17,400 nt of DNA from Rostrohypoxylon terebratum (Eukaryota; Ascomycota; Sordariomycetes; Xylariales; Hypoxylaceae): the NCBI GenBank assembly GCA_022497145.1, contig MU386088.1, positions 1 to 17,400 on the forward strand, in the 5' to 3' direction. The notes under the pieces were generated by a model, which did no database searches, was not told the DNA's origin, and saw nothing but the letters and a program-made list of their open reading frames with translations. A program made the position numbers and the translations under genes. Each line of letters opens with the position of its first letter. The first letter of the stretch is position 1. Below, in pieces: positions 7,550-15,100 of the stretch.

Positions 7550-9770
7550 TTTGATACTGCTGAAGCACTCGAAGCTATATTACGAGAGTTCGCTAAGGAG
7601 CATCACTTTGATTTTGCAAGGGATGGATCATCCAACCGCCGTACGGGCAAAAACGGCGACGGCCTTCCCACGAGAATCGATCTGGTATGTTGCTAGGGCA
7701 ACCCCCAAGCCCCCAGGGGCTTTGGCCTCAGAGCCACGCATACTAAAAAGGGGAAAAACTGCCCCTGGAGAGCTAAGATGGTACGATCTAAGAAGACCAA
7801 GTGGCAGTGGATATTTGAGATGTATAAAGATCAAGAAGGCGTGATATTACATCATAACCACGAACCCACGCTTAGAGCCGAATCTCACCCTAAGCATCGC
7901 TAGCTCGGCTATGAGGCACGCAAATTGGTGGACGAGTCTATAAGAGATAACGCCTCTAGACCTACCGCCGTTCGAACTGCTGTTCGAAAGACAACAGGCT
8001 AGAAACCCACCCTGAAGGATATCCATAATATACGTCAACAGATTCGAAGGCAGCTACGAGAAGGCTTCACGGCTACTCAGGCCTTCGTACGTCGCCTTCG
8101 GGAGAGGTTATACTGGTATAAGATAAGGTGGGAGAACGATGACCCAGCCACCAATAGGCCAGTAGCTTTATTTTAGACGATGCCTTATTGCGTACGGATG
8201 TGGAAACAGTACCCCCAGGTGCTTAAGTGTTGACAATACGTACAAAACAAACAAGTTTGGGATGCCTTTTTTCAGCTGTACTGGCCAATCAGCTACTGGT
8301 TCAGTATTTAACCGTGCCTTCGGCCTACTCACGGACGAGAAGCTTGAGACCTTGGAGTGGGTGATTAGCTGTTTAACTGAGCTCCAGGTGATGATCAGGG
8401 CACTTAGCCTTAAGGTTATTATTACGGATTTTGATAAGGAGCTTAAGAAGGTTGTATTATTTACATTCCCTGCGGCTGTACAGCAGATTTGCATATTCCA
8501 TATCAATAAGAACGTTGCAGCAAACGTTCTTCGGAAGTGGGTTGGGAATAGGGGCGGTTCGGATCAAAGCTCTACCGACGATTCAGATCACGGTTCTTTA
8601 GAACAAGAAGAGCGTCACGTTTTAACAAGGCTGAATAGATTCGCCAATGCCATTTTATTAGTTGACTGTTTTAAGTTTGACAAACTAGAAGACATCCCAG
8701 ATACTAAAGAGGGCTTGTTTGATATTTGGGAGATGGTATTGTATGCCCCTTGTGAAGGCCAGTTTGTGGATGCGTGGAACAGCTTATTAATCAAGTTTGA
8801 GAGCTCTTAACTAACCGTTGTTAGATACCTACTTAAAACGTATGTATCTGTGAAAGAGGAGTGGGCTGCTTGTTATATAAACAGGAACCGCAATTATGGC
8901 GTGAGAACTACATCGCCTATGGAAACCACACATAAGGCACTCAAAAGTTATATATTGGACGGCAATGCCGACTTGTTGAAGTTGCAGCTGGAATTAGAAG
9001 AGCTTCTTAAGCTACAAGAAGAGGATTACGAGCTCTAGCTATCTAACGATATGCTTAAGATTAGGCAGGAGTGGATTGGAAGGGCCTACTTAGGTAATTT
9101 CCCTGGCCAGATCATTAGGAAGGTATTACTCCTTATAAACGAGCAATTTAGGTTTGTTAGTAGCCTGATACCTATTAAACGTCGACTTGAGCCGCTGCTA
9201 CAGATTGATGAGTGCCGCTGTACATGGGAGGGGATAAAGGCATACCAGGGGCTCTACTGTTATCATGATACATACGAAAGAATTAATATTACGCAGGATA
9301 ACCCACAAATCACCCCCTTGACTTTGGAGGGGGTTGACCAGTTCTGGCACACACGAAAGAGCCTCTTATTAATCGAACCAGATCTGGCTATACTTGATCT
9401 TCTACTGGCTGTACAGAAAGGTCGCCTAGTAATAAGCACAGCAGTAACGTTACGTCAAGCAGTTTAAAAGGAGAAAGGTCGCCGTGTAAGTGGGAGGGTT
9501 TCGAGGCGAGGGGGTGGGTTAGTACCCTTATAGCGTAGGGATAGGTTATATTGGGAGGATTCTATTAGTAATAATACCCGGAGGAAGCGGCGGCGAGTTA
9601 ATACTGAAGGTGTAGCGCAGCAGGTGGCTATACAGCAGGCGGCGGCGAGCTTACTTCTTATACAGGATTGTATCGTTGCCAAGGGTGATGAGCCAACTCC
9701 AGAGCCTCGTACGGATCTTCGTATTTTACTTAGGCGACGACGAGGTTTAGTATTATTAAATGAGGGGTAA
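7550..9770 (+). pseudogene. Decayed MULE transposase (FAR1-like DNA-binding + DDE domain)
   Basis: From 7550 the frame encodes an FAR1-type N-terminus (AEALEAILREFAKEHHF, later a basic stretch and HHNHEP, a zinc-knuckle end). TAG codons interrupt it at 7694, 7901, 8000 and 8174. A single-base insertion near 8225 shifts the frame. From 8226 the next frame carries the transposase core: first Asp in VDNTYKTNKFGMPFF, second Asp in IITDFD, and the C/H motif QICIFHINKNV. Stops follow at 8808, 9036, 9465 and 9531 before a basic, Gln-rich tail ends at TAA 9768-9770. All eight premature stops are TAA or TAG, each one C-to-T change from CAA or CAG. The true start codon and any introns upstream of 7550 could not be identified. 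Confidence 0.85.
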
Positions 9771-9787
9771 TTACTTAATATTAAGTG

Positions 9788-9874
9788 CCGAAACGTAGTG
9801 AGACATTTTCACTAGTAAATTTAGTGGGCGGGTGTCGCCAAGTGTTCAAAAAACCAATCTGTACCTAGCATCAC
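9788..9874 (-). repeat. MULE right terminal inverted repeat
   Basis: This right arm is identical to the left arm when reverse-complemented, with no mismatch in 87 bases. It begins 18 bp after the transposase stop codon and ends ...CCTAGCATCAC. Confidence 0.95.
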
Positions 9875-9884
9875 TATATTATTA
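9875..9884. repeat. Right target-site duplication of the MULE
   Basis: TATATTATTA follows the right inverted repeat directly. It continues into AAGCCCTTGTCAC, which resumes the interrupted LTR-like repeat (compare 10411-10433). Confidence 0.75.
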
Positions 9885-10684
9885 AGCCCTTGTCACAAGC
9901 TGTCACACGGGGACTGCATTCCAACCGGAAGCGGCAGCTATGCGGAACAAAGTACTAGACTGTTCCCGGACGGCTAGACAGACGAGATCGGAATGATTAG
10001 TCATTTAACATTTTGGGAAAAAGGACATTCCAAGGCCGAGAGTTCAGAGCAACACGTCAGCGCGATGTCAGGGCTCAAGAGTGTATCATGTATCTTAGAT
10101 CTCCAAAGCTTAAGTAGATGCTCATGTTTCTCACTTAAGTGTGACGAACCTATATTTAAGCTTAGTAAGTATAGCTTCAGTAGATGGGTTCGTTATGATG
10201 TGTTTTGATGTGGTTGTTGTGTATATCTCTCTACATCAAGCACATCATTCCAAGGTTTATCCGTGATTGGCTTTGGTTGTTAGCTGTGCTCCGCTTTTGG
10301 GTCTTGAAGGACAGTCAGCGTTGTTGGTTTGTAACATTGAGAAAGGAGAAGACTCATGGACCTTGGTACCCTTGAGAATTATTGCAAGTAAATTGATATA
10401 TTCGAAGCCCTTATATAATAAGCCCTTGTTACAATAGCAGTCATGCCAGTCAAGGAATGTTCCCAATACATAGTGATGGGCGCATGGGAACATATATCCC
10501 AGTATTTCGGATATTCATGTCACGGTCATAAAATACTGATCAGAGGGGATCACTTGTATTGACGCTCTGGACGAAGATTCTAAGCTAAGGAAGAAAAGAA
10601 GAGAAAAGAACTAAACTACACGATCGAGGCGAAAACGTCTATATTGAGCATTTGTGGGCGCTTCTAGCTTCCGAGCTTTAGCCG
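9885..10684. other. Non-coding transposon-relic region
   Basis: No supportable gene. The region holds the remaining terminus of the LTR-like repeat interrupted by the MULE (9885-9900), then another copy of that repeat (about 10100-10440). From about 10620 it grades into degenerate sequence preceding the integrase relic. The short open frames here show no recognisable family and are probably chance. Confidence 0.5.
10100..10440 (-). repeat. LTR-like dispersed repeat, copy 3 (uninterrupted end)
   Basis: Its right end, 10361-10440, matches the two flanks of the MULE joined together: CCTTGG-ACCCTTGAGAATTATT, then CCCTTATATAATAAGCCC and TTGTTACA. It is therefore a natural empty site. A GGTTCGT word (about 10186) and a CCGTGATTGG block (10261-10270) are shared with the other copies. 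Read on the - strand it starts TGTAACAAGGGC. The left boundary is approximate. Confidence 0.5.
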
Positions 10685-11642
10685 GTGAGCCGAGCCTTTA
10701 GCCACGATCGTCACAATTCACGGCAGTTATATATAGACAACGCGAGCTACTTTTCTACCGAGGGGTTTAACCAATACTTTGAACTGAAAGGAACCAAAGT
10801 CACGCATGGACCAACGCATGCACCCTACAGCCATGGTTTGGTTGAAAGAATCATTCAAGAGATCATAAGCATTTACGCAAATGGGCTTCGAGTGTAGGCT
10901 TTGAAGGCTTGGAACAATGGCCTTCCCAGGTGAAACCAGCAATCCTGAAAGCTAACTGCCGAACTATCACAGAATGCAATCTCTCCCCATCAGAGGTGAT
11001 GTTTGGCTGGAGAACTAGACCAACGGCCGCCATCCTATCAAATGTAAACGTGGAAATAGCCAGAGAGGAACACAACCGAGAATTGCGTTTACAGGTCACG
11101 AGGGAGGAATTATGAGCCAAGATGACCGACCACTTGCTTGATCTCGATGCGCGACACACTGACCCTTGCAAGCATAATTACCAAGTGAACGAATACATAC
11201 ATCTGGGAATATGTGGGGGGGAGGGATGATAGAAAGGGATGATAGAAAGGGATGATAGAAAGGGATGATAGAAAGGGATGATAGAAAGGGATGATAGAAA
11301 GGGATGATAGAAAGGGATGATAGAAAGATAATGAACAGGCCAAAAAGTTCATTCCTCGCTGGAGCGGTCCTTGGAAGATCACCTGACACCAGTATCGCCT
11401 CAGATGTGTCAGTTCGTGAGTGCGATCCCATCACTGGAAAGAACCGTCGGAAGCTCCATATCCGTGATATCAAACCTTACCTTCAACAATTGCCAGAAGG
11501 GACAGTCAAAGACAAAGGACCTACAACGTTTGGTAATCTGGATGAAATTCTCCTTGAACTAGAAAACCCTGGCCTTGAATACTTGCTTGATAGTGCACAT
11601 CGTAGGAAAGCACGACTTATGGCGGAAATTTTGGAAGGATAG
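10685..11642 (+). pseudogene. Decayed LTR-retrotransposon integrase (Ty3/mdg4-like) fragment
   Basis: The first part encodes the back half of an integrase catalytic core: YIDNASYFSTEGF holds the second catalytic Asp and HAPYSHGLVERIIQEI the catalytic Glu. A frameshift near 10870-10885 moves the reading to KHLRKWASSVGFEGLEQW and then LSPSEVMFGWRTR, a typical post-core segment. After a 13-bp minisatellite (11223-11326), FIPRWSGPWKI (from 11350) is an integrase C-terminal motif. A second frame then carries DPITGKNRRKLHIRDIKPYL. At least two frameshifts, and no reverse transcriptase, gag or first catalytic Asp, show it is dead. It is a host-genome transposon relic. Confidence 0.75.
11223..11326. 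repeat. 13-bp minisatellite, eight perfect copies
   Basis: The unit GGGATGATAGAAA repeats exactly eight times (104 bp), followed by a degenerate GATAATGAA. The 13-base period is not a multiple of three, so it spawns spurious SLSIIPFYHPF-type frames on the - strand. It sits between the integrase core and its C-terminal motif, and probably expanded after the element died. Confidence 0.95.
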
Positions 11643-12158
11643 GAGAAATACATGGTTAACTCCTGGGTTTTAAGCTTAGTCTTGCATGGGCAATTCTCAA
11701 AAGGGAGTTTGCCCTAATGGGGCACGGTCACGTGAATACACACACCACCTCGATAGTATGTCACGTAATAATCGCTCAAAAGGTTGACCTTATAAAAGGT
11801 GTTGTATCGTCTTATGTCTCCTTCCGTAAAACCTTTATTACACGATAGTGCTTAATTGACACGGTTTTACGCGTCCCGGAACAACGTTGTTCCTTGATTA
11901 TATAATCCTAACTATGTGACAAGATCTAAACCCGCTTTCATAAGTATTTTAATTGGTTCATTTAAAAAGTACCCAAGTATATGATTTGTAAGCCCAATTT
12001 TATTTGATAAATATCCACTTTCAGATTTAAGCTCACTGACTGGCCCACCTTTCCCATTTGCCTGATTTTCTGCGCTGACCTACGTACCTGCTATCCAATC
12101 CAGGTATCTCTAAAATATCGAACTGATCAATCACCATATATCTACTTAGGTACCCAAC
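11643..12158. other. Promoter region of the NLR-type gene with possible LTR remnant
   Basis: No gene. A purine-rich AAAAGGGAG (about 11699) just after the integrase relic could be its polypurine tract. The following 150 bp, with TTATAAAAGG (about 11790) and ending near TTGACA (11861), look LTR-like, but the boundaries are not provable. A perfect 16-bp palindrome is at 11878-11893. The remainder to 12158 is AT-rich and should contain the NLR promoter and leader; the ATG at 12159 has A at -3. Confidence 0.45.
11878..11893. promoter_or_regulatory. Perfect 16-bp palindrome upstream of the NLR-type gene
   Basis: GGAACAACGTTGTTCC is its own reverse complement with no spacer and lies about 266 bp upstream of the ATG. 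It could bind a dimeric regulator or be a repeat remnant; no family is recognised. Confidence 0.35.
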
Positions 12159-15100
12159 ATGGACTCGGGGTCGAAAGATCCCCTGCCCAGAATCTCAGAT
12201 GCTTCACAGAAATGTTTGGATCTATTCGAGTTATGTCTCGCGCGAAATCCTGACACTTTCACTGAGCTTGAAGAGACAGAGCGGCGATTTCGGGCCTGGA
12301 CGAATAACTTGAAGGTATTCAGACAGGGTGCTAGCCTAGATATGCAGCTGCATTCAGAGAAGCATAGCCAGATTCGACGTATGATCATGCTCCTTCTAGA
12401 TGTTCTATATGAGAACCTGCGTCTCGGTATGTGGCTCGTTGTAACTGCAGCCTCTTGCCGTATCCCTAGCTAATCTGGTCTTGTATGCAGCACTCGAATC
12501 TGTCGCTCCAGATCAAACAATAGCTTCTGCAAAATCAGCACTTGAAATACTTTCATTCGGAAGTGATGGATGTTTAAAACGCTTGGAGAAGATTGCCGCC
12601 CTCATTCTCCAAGCGATACAAGGCGGCTTGATCAGGCGAACAATCGTCTTCGCCAAGAAGCACAAAGACTTCCCAGAGATTTTAGAAATATTCTCTATGG
12701 TCATACTCTCGCGATATAGTGGACTAGGATGGAAGGAAAGATCGGGGAACATAGGAGGTCTCAAAGAGCTTACTCCCACCCCGGAGCAAATTATGGCACC
12801 GCGTCCGGAGGGTTTGTTTCTAGCGCTCGTGAAAACCTCTGTTGTCCGACATTTTAAAATATTGTATGAACGCAACAGGAGAGATAGAGAGCAAGCGAGA
12901 ATCCCCGAGCCAGTAACGGGCAATGACATGCGGCAGCAGTTCGTTTCCCCTCGCTTGAGTAAATCGGCAACTGGCGCAGTGAACCCGACTGCTGGCCAAG
13001 ATCGCCAAGATAATGATGAACAATCGGTAAAACCGCCAACAGTGTTGTCAATTGATGTGGATTGTGTCAACAAAGAAATTGCTAGGACCGACTCTGGCAA
13101 TGCCATGACTTCCGAGAAATCCGTTGATTATGTCCCACCTATCTCCGAGGCTGGTGTGACAATGTATCCCATGGCACCTAAAATTTCTGATGGAGAGAAA
13201 GAAGGCACTTGTCCGATATGTCTACAGGTATTTCCCGCCGAAGAGCTGAAGGGTGATAAGTGGATGTGAGTCCTTACCTAGCAGAAAATTTCAGAGCCCC
13301 CAGCGACCACATTAACACACGGATCGTTTCGAGACTATCGAGGGTATATTAGGTATTGGTCCCAAATATTCATATATTGTTCTATGAACATGTATAGGTA
13401 GGTATTCACATAAGGCGCATAACTTTGAAACGATCCGTACGTTAGTGTGGTGGCTGGGGGTTCTGGTGCCAGAAAGTAACCGTGAAAAACTGGATTCAGG
13501 ATTGATGCTAACTGACTCCAACAGAAAGCATGCTACTAAGGATATTAACCCATATACCTGCATATTCGAGGAATGTATGTCGAATATTCAGTTCTTCGAG
13601 CGTCGCAGACATTGGATCGACCATATGCACAAGGTCCACACGCCTCTTTGGATTCGGTACCTGCACAACCGAATTATGTGGAACTGCTCGCTATGTTCTA
13701 CAGTCTCTAACACAAGTTTTAGCTCTAAAGAAGAGGTGAAGGCGAGTTTCCTCGGGCACCTTCAACAATCGCACCCTGACATTAAAGAGAGAGAACAACA
13801 ACACTTGATCAGTAGTAGCGTGGTACCTCAACCTCGGTCGTCAGATACTTGCCCAATTTGTGGAAAAACTTACCAACAACGAGCTATCACACCGTTTGAA
13901 CCTCAATCAGAGGCCACGACAGGGAATTCCAGGGCTACAATTCAAGGTTCAAGAGGCGGCATTGCGGATGATGCCTTTAAAACCCAACGTAAACCCAAGA
14001 TCCGTTTTGACCAACTGGGCGCATCGGATGACGAAGACAAAGAGCATTCTGCGGGGAATTTATCGACAAAACCATCAATATGGCGCTCAACCAGAGCAAC
14101 GGATGATCATGGAGTCGAAAATTGTATTGCCGAGCATCTCAGAGGACTGGCCTTCAATTTTTCAACACGTCTCATCAACGATAGAGCACAGGGCTCTGTT
14201 ATAGTATCAGATGGATGTTCATACGACGATCCGCTTGGATGGGAAGGTCTACCAGAAGTAGGTCCTGGAGATGACCCACCAAGGCTCCCCTCGGGTGAAT
14301 GCGACGAAATAGACAAGTTCAACATTGATGAAAAGGAAAAAGTCGAAATGAAGGAGTGCATCGCGAAAAATCTCCAGAGCCTTTACATAGAATCTGATGG
14401 GCATATTAACTGGAGATTCAATTGGCATAATGGCTGTCGAATTACGGAACCTAACATCCCAAACGAAGAACGCGAAAGATTTCTTTTAGACGAGCAGCAT
14501 CCAGGGAAAAATGACGTTTGGGGAGGAATGGACTCTAAATGGATTCTTGCATATGTTGCGTGTATCTTCATGGGTGTCGGACTTTGCAAAAAAGCGCTCC
14601 TAAGCAGCGAGATGCAGTTGGTCAAGAACCAGACAGATATCCAAGGATGTTTGGATCATGCAGAGGCTTTCTCGAATGCCAGGCAAGCCATCTGTAATAA
14701 TCTGTATCAGGAGGTTGAAGTCCAGAAAAACTGGATTGTCAAAGTAAGTAGTTTCTGTTCGGAAAGTCCCTCCTCCATTCTGTTACTGTTCCCTACTTTG
14801 ATACAGTTCCGCTAATTGATCGGGGCCGACAGGCTGTTGAGCAATGCGCTCAAGATGCGGAAGATATCCGAGTGCAAATGCTAACAACATCTGGAGCGCT
14901 AATAGAATCTGACACTGCTAGAGAAGCTATCATCGAGAAGCTATCGGAGACTGAGAGAAGGCTTTATTTCAACCTTGGTCTAGCCGATGTAAATAGTCGT
15001 GTGCAGGATATCCTACAAGCTGACATGACCGTTGTTTTTCAGACTTATCTAAGCGGCCCCCGCCGGCATGCGATCGAGTACGTCCTATCTGCCATTAGAA

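Larger units (their letters stand above)
7317..9874 (+). mobile_element. Mutator-like DNA transposon (MULE), 2558 bp, with identical 87-bp terminal inverted repeats
   Basis: The element is bounded by inverted repeats 7317-7403 and 9788-9874, which are exact reverse complements over all 87 bases and start GTGATGCTAGG. It is flanked by a 10-bp target duplication with one mismatch. Inside is a decayed MULE-type transposase. The host site is an LTR-like repeat; the related copy at 10361-10440 lacks the insertion and acts as an empty-site reference. The transposase resembles the fungal Hop-type MULE family in its FAR1-like N-terminus and DDE core. The element is not autonomous as it stands. Confidence 0.92.

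Noticed and set aside
8168..8506. 112-codon open frame on the - strand within the MULE
   Set aside because: It is antisense to the conserved transposase catalytic region and has no recognisable family.
11223..11326. CRISPR-like array
   Set aside because: The 13-bp units are head-to-tail with no spacers, in a fungal genome.
11096..11473. Repetitive proteins (SLSIIPFYHPF units) on the - strand
   Set aside because: They are produced by the 13-bp minisatellite read in rotating frames; there is no gene context.
12513..13106. 197-codon open frame antisense to the second NLR exon
   Set aside because: It is a shadow of a real exon, with no recognisable domain or independent gene signals.
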